From Escallonia rubra (Eukaryota; Streptophyta; Magnoliopsida; Escalloniales; Escalloniaceae), in the NCBI GenBank assembly GCA_033065855.1, contig JAVXUO010003081.1, positions 35,697-99,696 of the forward strand: a DNA stretch of 64,000 nucleotides, written 5' to 3'. This document shows positions 10,851 through 21,131 of this stretch, piece after piece. Position 1 is the stretch's first letter, and every line of letters starts with the position of its first letter. Both the position numbers and the translations under genes were made by a program. Below the pieces are notes generated by a model. It was given only the letters and a program-made list of their open reading frames with translations. It had not been told where the DNA came from and did not search any database.

Positions 10851-11282
10851 TCAGTCATCTTCATCTGAAACTAGAGCATCGAAAACATTTCCTTTTTCGA
10901 AGCTCATGTTCCAGTATACTTGTGCTTCATTGTTGTTGCCATCTTCATGTGCATCACGTGCCATACGACGTAAGTTATGCCTACTTTGACGAACTCTCAT
11001 TCTATTATTTTTCTCACGTATTCGATGCAGTGCCCTTTCAAGCTCCATGTGCGTAATTCGAGGCATGTTGATTGCCTTTTGTCGAGGTATGGGTATATTC
11101 ATGCTCCGTGAATCAGCTACTAGGATCTCATGTTCATTCATCCGATAAGACCATTCTGCACGTAATGTATTCATATAGCTTGATGAGTAACGCAAACTTG
11201 GACGCAAAGAATAGTAAAATTTATCTTCGCCCGCCCAGTAACGACCCATTGCTTCAAAAATATCTCGTGGAGTATATGACAT
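10851..11282 (-). CDS. unknown 143-aa protein A of a divergent pair, MULE cargo
   Basis: An open frame runs from the ATG at 11282 to a stop at 10851, with a TATA-like TATATATAAG about 65-75 nt upstream (11347-11360). No known domain is recognised. The N-terminus is rich in aromatic residues and Arg (GRYWAGEDKFYYSLRPSLRY). The middle is Met/Arg rich and the C-terminus is strongly basic, then acidic (SDEDD). Residues 45-100 resemble the protein encoded on the other strand at 11670-12104, for example LRAEWSYRM against LRREWAYRV and IREKNNRM against IRMENNRM, so the two are paralogues. The frame ends next to the 98-bp inverted repeat. A small DNA- or RNA-binding protein would fit the composition, but that is a guess. 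Confidence 0.5.
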   Translation of the reverse strand: MSYTPRDIFEAMGRYWAGEDKFYYSLRPSLRYSSSYMNTLRAEWSYRMNEHEILVADSRSMNIPIPRQKAINMPRITHMELERALHRIREKNNRMRVRQSRHNLRRMARDAHEDGNNNEAQVYWNMSFEKGNVFDALVSDEDD

Positions 11283-11669
11283 TTCCAGAGTTGTTATGAA
11301 ATTGGGAGTATATCACTCTATGCCCTTTGCAATGAGCAATGCATGTACTTATATATACTTTGAAACGGGACCAATTTATGAAAGAGCTACAGGTTCAACT
11401 TTATGAGATGTGACCCAACGTTGGCAATAGACTAGAGACTTGTCTTGTCACCAAAGAGAATTGTCTTGTCACCAAAGACTTGTCAACTTTATGACACGGG
11501 CATGCTATTGTCTCCAACTATTGTCATCTTCAATGTCCAGAGACTTGTCTTGTCACCAGAGATGGACAGACTATTGTGTAGCTATCACACCAATATATTG
11601 TGTATGTGTGTGTGGGCTTATTTATATATGTTAGCCATGCTCATCGCTTTAGAACCAAAACAAAGTTAA
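11283..11669. promoter_or_regulatory. shared intergenic region of the divergent ORF pair
   Basis: TATA-like sequences point outwards at both ends: 11347-11360 for the minus gene and ATTTATATATG at about 11620-11630 for the plus gene. Between them GACTTGTCTTGTCACCA-type units recur three to four times (about 11430-11560), a possible regulatory repeat. Evidence is motif-based. Confidence 0.4.
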
Positions 11670-12104
11670 ATGGTAGGAGTTCCTGAGAGTTCTAGTCTGC
11701 GGGGACGTGAGACTGTGTGGTTGTTGTGTGAAAGGAACGACGACTACAAACAAGTGAAGTACACGGATCCCAGAGAATATTATTGCGGTTTACGGAGAGA
11801 ATGGGCATATCGAGTTAAGTAATCAGAAGTGCTACACCAAGATCTCACCACGCTGAGAGCACCTGTGCCGCAACGTCGTTCATTTACTATGTCGCGGCGT
11901 AATGTTAAGCAGTGTAAGAAAGCTGTGCGCCAAATTCGTATGGAGAATAACCGGATGTTGCTGCATAGAAAACGATTTTATATGCTTCAACTTGCGGAAG
12001 AAATGACCGAGGTTAGTGGGAGGCAGCTCAAATCAAACGAGAGAAACAATATTTTAACCAATGATCAGTACTTATCTGACGAGTATATGTCAAATGAAGA
12101 GTGA
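11670..12104 (+). pseudogene. paralogue B of the divergent pair, one in-frame stop
   Basis: Reading from the ATG at 11670 gives 50 codons to a TAA at 11820-11822. The same frame then continues without further stops to 12104, for a total of 144 codons, the same length as paralogue A. The stop aligns with a Glu in paralogue A, so one GAA-to-TAA change explains it. Conserved points with A are the REW/AEW aromatic motif and the IRMENNRM segment; both end in an acidic tail (SDEYMSNEE here). The function is unknown. Confidence 0.55.
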
Positions 12105-12480
12105 TATATATATCTCTTCCTACTGTATGTTAGGATTTCATTCCAACCGGCACTTATCCACATGTCATTCTAATTAGCGAATCCCGTCTTTTGAAGCATG
12201 TAAAATGTTGGGAATTTATGTTTCTAACTACATCCGTCATACTATAATGGGCTATATAGCGTGCCAAAGGTGCAATGAGCAAAAACAAAGTGACATAAAA
12301 AATTACAACATTTTTCGCAAGCTATGAATTTGGAGCTAAAGTGTGCGCGAATAGGCTCTTCATAGGAAAACCAAAAAAATAATTTGTCTCGTTTTTCGCC
12401 GAAATTCATAGAAATAGGCTATATAACGTGCCAAAGGTGCAATGAGCAAAAAAAAAGTGACCAAAAAAATTACATATCTA
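12105..12480. repeat. spacer with 168-bp-offset direct duplication
   Basis: GGCTATATA(G/A)CGTGCCAAAGG and the following GCAATGAGCAAAAA block occur at about 12249 and 12417. No gene is seen. Confidence 0.6.
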
Positions 12481-12708
12481 CATCCGCTATACTATATAGC
12501 GGACAGTCAAGCAGAAGCGACCCTTTATCGGCCCTATCCATGTCCGCTATACTATATCGCGGACAGCCAAGCAGAAGGTAGCCTCCCCATAACTTAGTTT
12601 TTTTTTTCGGCCCTATTCACGTCCGCTATACTATATCGCGGACAGCCAAGTAGAAGGTAGCCTCCCCATAACTTAGTTTTTTTTTTCGGCCCTATCCCCG
12701 TCCGCTAT
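12481..12708. repeat. 79-bp palindrome-bearing satellite, left part
   Basis: About 2.5 units (starts near 12501, 12561, 12640), each consisting of a GTCCGCTATAC palindrome, CAAGCAGAAGGTAGCCTCC, a T-run and CGGCCCTATCC. The array is cut at 12708 by CACTA-1 and resumes at 23388. Confidence 0.9.
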
Positions 12709-13022
12709 CACTACAAGAAAAGAGGGAATTAGCGACGAACTTTTAGCGACAGACAAAATTCCGTCTCTAAAAGTCTTTTCAGCGACGGAATACACCCGTC
12801 GGGTAAAGTCCGTCGGTAAAACTATTTAACGACGGAATAATTCCGTCCGTAAAAATAACCGTCGGTGAAAGTCGGGTTTTGCCGACGAACTTTTACCGAC
12901 GGGTGTGTTCCGTCGGTAAAACTATTTAACAACGGAATAATTCCGTCGGTAAAAATATCCGTCGGTGAAAGTAGGGTTTTGCCAACGGACTTTTACCGAC
13001 GGGTATTTTCCGTCGGTAAATG
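12709..13022 (+). repeat. CACTA-1 5' terminal and subterminal repeats
   Basis: The 13-bp terminal repeat is followed by about a dozen GCGACGGA / CCGTCGGTAAA units in both orientations. This kind of array is bound by TNPA in En/Spm. Confidence 0.9.
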
Positions 13023-13065
13023 CCTTAAATAGATCAGATCCCCTTCTTCTTTTCTTTCTCCCGTT

Positions 13066-13096
<31 letters not shown>

Positions 13097-13282
13097 CGAT
13101 TTATCCTCCGTCGCCATCCCCGGCAACCTAGCCCCCGACGGAATATATCCTGCCACTGCCTCCGACGCCGCCACTGCCGCCCATCTTCAAAACCGAAGGA
13201 CCGCTGCTGCGACGCCACCACCACTGCTGCGCCGCCACCACAACCGCGCCGCCCATCTTCAAATCAGCCCAAGTTTCTGTAA
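13023..13282 (+). promoter_or_regulatory. CACTA-1 promoter and CT-rich leader with splice donor
   Basis: A TATA-like CTTAAATAG lies at the end of the repeats, followed by a CT microsatellite (about 13069-13091) and a C-rich leader ending at a candidate donor CT|GTAAGTTT near 13279. Both element genes could be spliced from this leader, as in En/Spm, but no acceptor can be assigned with certainty. Confidence 0.45.
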
Positions 13283-13826
13283 GTTTAAATATTCCATTTC
13301 CCTTCTGCTGTAAAGGTGCTCCACAGTTTCTCTTGCGACTGTGTTCCATTGTTTCTGAGGGTAGTTACTGAAGAGATGGGGTTCCATGGTTTTCATTTCT
13401 GATTTGTATTGAGCAGCCAAGATACAACTTGTATAGTTGCATCTTGGCTTTAAGAATTGCAAATGCCAGTATATTGCTGACAGAGCTCACTTTCATGCAT
13501 GATCTAGGAACTGAAGGAAGCTTAGGAAACACAGATACACAGACACACGAATACTGAATATTTAATCCCTTTTTACAACTTTGATCTTAGTAGTTATAGC
13601 ATTTTGCTTGGCTTGGCGGGGTTGATCGACTCTTGGAGGAGGGTTCACCTTTTGGTTTTAAAAAAAGGCTTGGGGAATACGATAACACCAACACATAAAT
13701 TAGCTTCATGGCCCCTTATCTCATCTCAACCAAGTAACCATCCTTCTACTTCATTCGGTAAGGCCTAATCCCTTCTTATTACACTGTTTGGTTTTCAGAA
13801 AGAATAGCAAGTCAAGTCGAGTGCAA

Positions 13827-14022
13827 ATGGGTGTGATTAGAAGCAGTTTCACGTTCATGGTTGGGGCTATTAGTAGAGCTTATATTGCCCAAAACTATCA
13901 TGTACCCAACATCAGGAAACACTACAAAAGTGAATGTGTCATTGCCAAGCACGTTCAGGACTTATCGTAAACCTGAAATGGAAAAACATCTTTACAACCA
14001 GAACAAGGCTTCGACTGATTAA
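13827..14022 (+). pseudogene. captured fragment of a small plant gene (MGVIRSSF family)
   Basis: From the ATG at 13827 the frame reads MGVIRSSFTFMVG, a hydrophobic start, then IAQNYHVPNIRK and IAKHVQDL, and stops at 13968-13970. A +1 shift at about 13963 lets it continue as YRKPEME to a TAA at 14020-14022. The pattern G-V-I-R-S-S-F, A-Q-N-Y-x-V-P-N-I and A-K-H-x-E/Q..Y-R-K-P matches, as I recall, a short uncharacterised plant protein with an N-terminal membrane segment. An acceptor-like TTTTCAG sits upstream (13798), so a genomic copy with intron sequence was taken up. The same fragment with the same lesion is in CACTA-3, so capture preceded their split. It cannot code for the full protein. 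Confidence 0.5.
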
Positions 14023-14300
14023 ATAGTTGGTTGCACATGTATCGTACTACCCACCTAACTACCTACTCACGGCAGGCACAAGTTTTCATCAGGATTAAGG
14101 AAGTTTGGTGGTGGCTTTGTAATTTAGGTAGATGTCGATGGTTGCTATCAGGGCGTGGTACGGGTGGATCTGTTCGTGATACATACGTCGATGGTGGTGG
14201 GGAGAGAGAATAAGATGATGTGGGTGCAAAGGTGTTCAAGAGTTAGAAGTTACGAATTTTTCCATGATAAATTGGTAGATGTTAAAGAAAATGTGGTCTT

Positions 14301-14735
14301 AACCCTAAACCCTAAACCCTAAACCCTAAACCCTAAACCCTAAACCCTAAACCCTAAATTGAACTAATTGAACCCTAAATTGATTGCCCCAATCTAACCG
14401 AACCCTAATTGAACCCCAAATTGAACCCCCTAATCCAACCGAACCCTAAATTGAACTAATTGAACCCTAAATTGAATGCCTGAAATCAACCGAACCCTAA
14501 ATTGAATCAATAGAACCCCCTAATTGAACCCTAAATTGAATTAATTGAATCCTAAATTTAATGCCTCAAATCAACCGAACCCTAAATTGAATCAATAGAA
14601 CCCCCTAATTGTACCTAAATTGAAGTAATTGAACCCTAAATTGAATGCCCTAATCGAACCGAACCCTAAATGAAACTAATTGAACCCTAAATTGAATGCC
14701 CTAATACAATCGAACCCTAAATTGAAATAATTCAA
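14301..14735. repeat. telomere-like CCCTAAA tract and GAACCCTAAATT array
   Basis: About eight perfect CCCTAAA units (14301-14358) pass into degenerate AACCGAACCCTAAATTGAA units. The array lies inside the transposon and is also present, inverted, at 62500-63115 in CACTA-2, where the element breaks off. Confidence 0.9.
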
Positions 14736-15433
14736 GCGCATCGGATATGTGAATTTTGAACATTTTTTAAAAAATTTGAACATTGATCATTTGTTTGATA
14801 ATTTTAGGTTGTTAATTGTGCGTTTTATAATTGTGATTATTGATCGATGATTTTAGGTTATTAGCTGTGCATTTGAAGTAATTGCGATTATGAATTGATG
14901 ATTTTAGGTTGTTAATTGATGATTTTAGATTGTTAATTGTGCATTGAGCATTTGAGATATTGAGATTATTGACGGAGGATGGGACCCAATTGGATTGAAT
15001 GTGTGATTTTTGTTAATTTTTATTGCATTGAGCATTTGAGAATTGAGAATTGAGATTGTTGACGGAGGATGGGACCCAATTGGATTGAGATACCTGTTAG
15101 TTAGCGCAGACACGGACACCACGTCTGATCGACGGTGTCCGACATTTAGAAAACAAATTAACGTATGCCGATGTGTCCGGAGGTGCGTGTCGCTGGGCAT
15201 CGGACACGTGTCCAGAGGCGTCGGACACGTGTCCAAAGGCGTCGGACACGTGTCGGTATGTGTCAGACACGTGTCGGTATGTGTCTGACACGTGTCCGGA
15301 GGTGTCAGAAACGTATCGGACACCATATCGACACCCTATATGAGGTGTCGGAATTGAGGTTGTTGAATGTGCATTAAATTTAGGTTAGTTAGGTTAATGC
15401 GACATTTTTAGCATGCACCCCCTGGAATCTAAT
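14736..15433. repeat. internal repeats with a 21-bp phased G-box array
   Basis: A GAGAATTGAGATTGTTGACGGAGGATGGGACCC unit occurs twice (near 14950 and 15045). It is followed at 15201-15300 by five ACACGTGT palindromes whose CACGTG cores start at 15205, 15226, 15247, 15268 and 15289, exactly 21 bp apart. CACGTG is the G-box bound by plant bZIP and bHLH proteins. The array lies about 2 kb upstream of the TNPD start. Confidence 0.8.
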
Positions 15434-16560
15434 CGTGGCTCCAGCGCTGGCTATAATTAGCCCTAATTAGTCCTGATTAACAATATTTTAGTAAATCAAT
15501 TAACCCTAATTAGCTCTAACGAGCCTAATTAGTTTTAATTAACCCTAAGAACCTGATAAAATTCAAATTAGCTGTAATTACCTCAAATTAGCCCAAATGA
15601 ACCCAATTATGCGCATATTGATTGTAGTTAGCCTAATTAGTCATAATTTGCACTAACATAACCCAATTACGCCTAATTAGCGCTAGTTAGGACTAATCAA
15701 CACTACTCGGCACCATCAAAACCCTAATTAGGACTAAATAACCCTAATTAGTCCTAATCAACCCTAATTAGCTATAATTATTCGAAACTAGCCCTCACTA
15801 ACATTAATTAGCTCTAACATAACCCAATTAAGCCTAATTAGCCCTAATTAGGACTAATCATCACTACTCGGCACAATTAAACCCTAATTAGTCATAATCA
15901 ACCCTAATTAGCTATAATTATCCGAAACTAGCCCTCATTAACATTAATTAGCCCTAACATAACCCAATTAAGCCTAATTAGCCCTAATTAGGACTAATCA
16001 TCACTACTCGGCACAATTAAACCCTAATTAGGACTACATAACTCTAATTAGTCCTAATCAACCCTAGTCAGCTATAATCATCCGAAACTATCCCTCATTA
16101 ACATTAATTAGCCCTAACATAACCCAATTAAGCCTAATTAGCCCTAATTAGGACTAATCATCACTACTCGGCACAATTAAACCCTAATTAGTCGTAATCA
16201 ACCCTAATTAGCTATAATTATCCGAAACTAGCCCGCATTAACATTAATTAGCCCTAATTAGGACTAATCATCACTACTCGGCACAATTAAGCCCTAATTA
16301 GGACTACATAACTCTAATTAGTCCTAATCAACCCTAGTCAGCTATAATCATCCGAAACTATCCCTCATTAACATTAATTAGCCCTAACATAACCCAATTA
16401 AGCCCAATTAGCCCTAATTAGGACTAATCATCACTACTCGGCAATTGTTAAACCCTAATTAGGACTAAATAACCCTGATTAGTCCTAATCAACTCTAATC
16501 AGCTATAATTAATAATCGTGTCTTGTTCCCTAATAACCCAGTTAGCCCTAATTAGCCCTT
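15434..16560. repeat. CCCTAATTAG higher-order array
   Basis: Units such as CCCTAATTAGGACTAATCA are organised in 120-160-bp higher-order repeats recognisable by TCCGAAACTA(G/T)CCCTCATTA (near 15787, 15925, 16085, 16223, 16343). It is non-coding. Confidence 0.85.
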
Positions 16561-16885
16561 GTACATCCCATAATTACTCCATGTTGCCCAGAGATGGTTC
16601 AATTACTCGTTCTTTACAAACCCTGCCTTCTTTATATTAATTGTTGTTTTGAGAAGTCCATTGGCAACGAGATGGTTCAACTCGTTGCCAACGAGTTCTA
16701 TTTAATGTGGAATTGATAACATATGCAACGATCATTCTGCAGTTTTGATATTTCGGAAAGATTCTTGCATATCTTATCAATTTCTGAACACATGCATGCA
16801 TAAAAACCCTTAGTTCCCGTTCAAAGGTACTCATTACAAAGTAATGCCTTGTAATGAGCCTTTGGATGTCCAGTTTGGACAGTTT
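16561..16885. other. spacer before hairpin in CACTA-1
   Basis: Unique-looking transposon DNA containing small self-complementary elements, such as CTCGTTGCCAACGAG around 16680 and CATTACAAAGTAATGCCTTGTAATG near 16832. No gene is supported. Confidence 0.5.
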
Positions 16886-17156
16886 GGAAAAGCTAATTGT
16901 TTATAAAACAGTATTTTGACTCATGCTTTATGTTCTATGTCGTGGATATTTGGTACACGTTCTCGTGTGTTTCTCCGGGTGCATACAGATCTGGTGTTCT
17001 AACATCCGTCAAACCTTCCTGAGCAAGGTTAGATGAATGTTAGAACACCTAATCGATGTGGTGTACTTGGAGAAATGCGGGGAGGTGCTGCCGAATTTTC
17101 CACAGACATCGGACTAAGCATGAGTTATTCACTGTTTTATAAACATGTGCTTTTCT
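16886..17156. other. long imperfect hairpin upstream of TNPD (CACTA-1 copy)
   Basis: Arms of about 132 nt (16886-17017 and 17025-17156) with a 7-nt loop CCTGAGC. Strong pairings are GTTTATAAAACAGT with ACTGTTTTATAAAC, ACTCATGCTT with AAGCATGAGT, GGTGTTCTAACAT with ATGTTAGAACACC, and AACCTT with AAGGTT. It ends about 145 bp before the TNPD ATG. The same fold is found in CACTA-2, -5 and -6, with substitutions in both arms. Confidence 0.8.
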
Positions 17157-17300
17157 GAATGGGATAGGACCACTACCTGTTCAAGAGTGGAGGGGAAATA
17201 TGTAGACGTGTTGTAACATTCATGCATTGATATTTACATCGGCAATGCTTAATCACTGGTCATTATTGAAGGTGGTATACAGTACGATAATTCAGTCGTC

Positions 17301-20300
17301 ATGTCAGTCGATCGAAGTTGGATGAAAAGGAAGAATGCTGAAGATTTTGAGTGTCGCGTTGACGAATTTCTCGACTTCGCTTATGCGCATCCTGCACATG
17401 TTGACCTTGATAAGATAAGGTGCCCGTGCGGTAGATGTGAGTTGTTGCACTGGAGAAAAAGAATTGAAGTAAAATGGCATCTTCGTCGGTACGGTTTTAT
17501 GGGTGGATACACAAGGTGGACGCAGCACGGGGAAACGATAGTATTGTCGTCCAACCTGGCTAGTCAAACTGAAGTTAGGGAGGAGGCACGATATGATTTC
17601 CGAGATATGATTATGGATGTTGGGCATGCTAATGTTGACTGGGGTAACGACAGGCCACAACCGCCGAACGAGGGGGCTCATCAGTTTTATGAGTTGTTGA
17701 GAGCTGCGGAAGAGCCGCTGTGGGATGGAGCTCCGAAACACACACGGCTGTCTGCGGTTAGTAGGTTATTACAGTTGAAATCAGACCACGGGCTGAGCGA
17801 GAAAGGTTTTAACGAGTTTGTTACCTTCATCAAAGAAATACTGCCCGAAAGTGAAAAGCTACCGCCGTCGTACTATGACGCGAAGAAGATGATGAGGAAA
17901 CTTGGGTTGAGCTACGACCGGATAGATGCGTGCAATAACGATTGTGTATTATTCTGGAAAGAGAATAAGGATTTGTCATTATGTCCAGTGTGTGATCATT
18001 CGAGGTACAAACCGGACAAAGGGAAGAAGAAAAACATTGCATGGAAGATATTGCGATATTTCCCGGTCACACCACGGCTTCAGAGAATGTACTACTCCTC
18101 CAGTACGGCTGAACATATGAGGGCTCACCGTGAGACTCGCAGCAACGATGCCGATGTGCTGACACACCCAGCTGATGGAGAGGCGTGGAAGGAGTTTGAC
18201 CGCAGGCATCCAGTTTTTGCTCAGGAAGTTCGGAATGTTAGACTTGGTCTGGCAACCGATGGGTTCAACCCTTTCGGTCAGTCTACCACGCCTTACTCCT
18301 GTTGGCCTGTTATTATTGTCCCTTACAACCTTCCACCAGGCATGTGCATGAAGAAGCCGTATATGTTCTTGTCGTTGCTTATTCCGGGGCCGAAGAGTCC
18401 CGGTAAGGACATAGATGTGTATTTAAGGCCGTTGATTGATGAGTTAAAACAATTATGGAATCATGGAGTCGAAACATATGATGCATCCCTTAAACAAAAT
18501 TTTCAGATGAGGGCTGCTTTGATGTGGACTATACATGATTTCCCCGCATTGGGAATGACGTGTGGCTGGAGCACACATGGGAAGCTAGCATGCCCTGCTT
18601 GTATGGGCGTGAACCCCGGTCATACGTTAAAGCACGGCGGAAAGGCCTCGTGGTTCGGATGTCACCGTAAGCTTTTGCCACCGGGCCATCAGTTTCGTAG
18701 GCAGAAGGATAAATTTGACGGGACAATCGAGCGTGAGGTTGTCACGCTGGACTACCCATCTGGTGAAGAAGTACTCTCACACCTGGAGGCACTTGATACT
18801 GACATACCACACGGTAAGGGTGTGCCGGATCAGAAGATTGCAGGGTTCGGGAAAGAGCACAACTGGAGAAAATTTTGTATCTTCTGGGAGTTAGCCTACT
18901 GGAGGACGCTCGTTATCCGAAACAACATGGATGTGATGCATATTGAGAAGAACGTTTTTGATAATGTGTTCAACACAGTGATGAATGTCAAGGGCAAATC
19001 GAAAGATCACCTTAAAGCGAGAAGGGATCTACAACAGTTGGGTGTACGCCGTGAATTGCATCCTCGGACAGTCAGTGGGAGGACCATACTTCCGAAAGCA
19101 CCTTACTGTCTAGACAAGAAACAAGTGGAGAAGGTCTGTCAGTGGGTTAAGAATTTGAAGCTTCCGGATGGGTTTGCGTCCAACATATCTCGTTGTTGCA
19201 ATGTTTCGGAATGCAAGTTCCAAGGGATGAAGAGTCACGACTGCCACGTATTCATGGAGAGATTCATTCCTATTGCCTTCCGGGGACTGTTGCCACGGGT
19301 TGTTTGCGAGACTTTGACTGAATTATCTCATTTCTTTCGAGATATATGCTCTTCTACGATCCGGGTGAGTAACATGGAAGTGCTTGAGAAGAACATTGTG
19401 GTGACGATTTGCAAGCTGGAGAAAATCTTCCCACCTTCGTTCTTTGATTCAATGGAGCATCTGCCTGTTCACTTGGCATATGAAGCTAAGATGGGTGGAC
19501 CCGTGCAATATCGGTGGATGTATCCCTTCGAGAGGTAATCCTTAAATTGTTACAGTTGTTCGTTTACACTTAATGCGACATCTGTTATCATTGATATTCC
19601 ACCTAACTCGATTCCCTAAACTTCTAGGTTCATGTTCCATTTAAAGAAAAAAGTCCGTAATAAGGCTCGGGTTGAGGGCTCAATTGCGGAGGCTTACGTA
19701 ATGGAAGAACTTGTAAACTTTTGTAGTCAATATTTCGGTTCGGATGTTGGTACAAGGTTAAATCAACTAGGCCGAAATGATCCCGGAGCAAGCACAAATT
19801 TGGAAGGGCAATTGTCAATATTCAAGCAGTCAGGTAGTCCGTTCGGCCGAACGTATACTCGATGGCTAACAGATGAAGAGTACAGTGCTGCAACAATATA
19901 TGCCCTTCTAAATTGCGATGAAGTTTCGGCATTCGTTGAGTAAGTTAAAGTCTTAATTCACTTACATTGCTGTACATAATTGAAAGTGTGTGTTAAGCGA
20001 GTTAGATGCATATTGGTTTGCAGTGAGTTCGATGCGGAATCTTTAATCACTGATCCCGCTGGACTTGAATCTCACCGGAAGTCACAATTTGTACAGTGGT
20101 TCAAAATCCGTGTAAGATTATTTAACGAAATTATATTATGTGTTATATACAGTTCTGTGGCCAATTAGTATACTGATTTATCCTTAATGTTTACCGTCAT
20201 CTACAATAGGTTCAGTCAATGGATAGACCAGTGGCCTCCTGCTTGAAATTACTAGCCGAAGGCCCTAACAAACAAACATCCTGTTACGGAGGTTATATCA

Positions 20301-20959
20301 TCAACGGGTTTAGGTTTAACGTAAAAGATGATGACCGAACAAAACAAACCCAAAACAGTGGAGTCTTGGTCAACGGCGACTGTTATGCCGAGAATTGCAT
20401 GGATTTTTACGGAGAGTTAGATGAGATTGTTGAGCTAACATATCTGGGTTCCCAAAACCGCCTGGTAATGTTCAAGTGTACGTGGTTCGATGTCACATGC
20501 AGCAGAGGAATCCGTGTTAGCTCTCAAGGGATTGTAGATGTCAATGTCAAGTCAAGACTTGCATCAGACGAGCCCTTTGTGTTTGCTAGTCAAGCTGTAC
20601 AAGTCTTTTACGCGGAGGACGTCGCCAATCCCAAATCTCATTGGTATACAACTATCAAGTCCAAGAAATTGCCCGTGACATATGACAGTGAGCTAGACTC
20701 CTTTCAAGCCGACCAACCACGTGTCTTGTTCCCTGTTGAGGTCAACAACGAGGAGGACGATCTTCCTCTTCCAACAACACTTCTTGTGGGAGAAGAAGTC
20801 GTAGATGATGACGCGGAAGATGTTGAAAGTGTTGGAGATGATGTGACCGAGTCTACTGATGAAGAGGATGAATTAGAAGATGAAGAGGACGACGAGTCCC
20901 ACGAAGAAGAGGGCGACGAGGATAGTGATGAAGATGATTCGCAAACTGAAAATGATTGA
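17301..20959 (+). CDS. TNPD-type CACTA transposase (TNP2/Transposase_21), 4 exons, 1127 aa, intact
   Basis: Exons 17301-19534, 19628-19939, 20024-20111 and 20210-20959 join in frame through GT..AG introns into 1128 codons including the stop. Domains in order: Transpos_assoc (about residues 3-80, CPCGRCELLHW, GFMGGYTRWTQHGE); Transposase_21 core (about 250-560) with DGFNPF near 319, HDFPALGM near 412 and VMHIEKNVFDN near 545, which supply the candidate catalytic acidic residues; a DUF4218-like region (about 620-780, IFPPSFFDSMEHLPVHL, WMYPFER across the first splice site, then EGSIAEAYV); a DUF4216-like region (about 900-1000, GGYIINGFRF, QNSGVLV, VMFKCTWFDV); and a very acidic tail of about 70 residues. 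The protein would act in the nucleus to cut element ends, in cooperation with the TNPA-like product. No lesion was found. The hairpin at 16886-17156 lies just upstream. Confidence 0.92.
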
Positions 20960-21131
20960 CTTGTAATGTTGTAACATCACGGGAAAAATGTAGTAACATT
21001 TTAGAACTTGGTGTTTATTGATGTGTTTTTGCACATCCGTTCATATATATATATATATATATATAGTGCCGATGATGATTTATGCCAAGATTATTGTTTT
21101 TCACGTGTTAATGTCTTTGTATATAATCTAT
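20960..21131 (+). other. inter-gene spacer with AT microsatellite
   Basis: Between the TNPD stop and the TNPA start. An AT tract at about 21043-21064 is longer (about 37 bp) in CACTA-2. No promoter is assigned. Confidence 0.6.

Noticed and set aside
14301-14358. CCCTAAA tract as a true chromosome end or internal telomere
   Set aside because: It lies inside a complete CACTA element with target duplication and has a counterpart in the inverted copy, so it is transposon sequence.
15434-16560. Regular repeats as a CRISPR-like array
   Set aside because: Plant nuclear context; units are degenerate tandem repeats without unique spacers.
17304-17741. Long minus-strand frames opposite the transposase (and their counterparts in CACTA-2)
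   Set aside because: Antisense shadows of a conserved coding exon.
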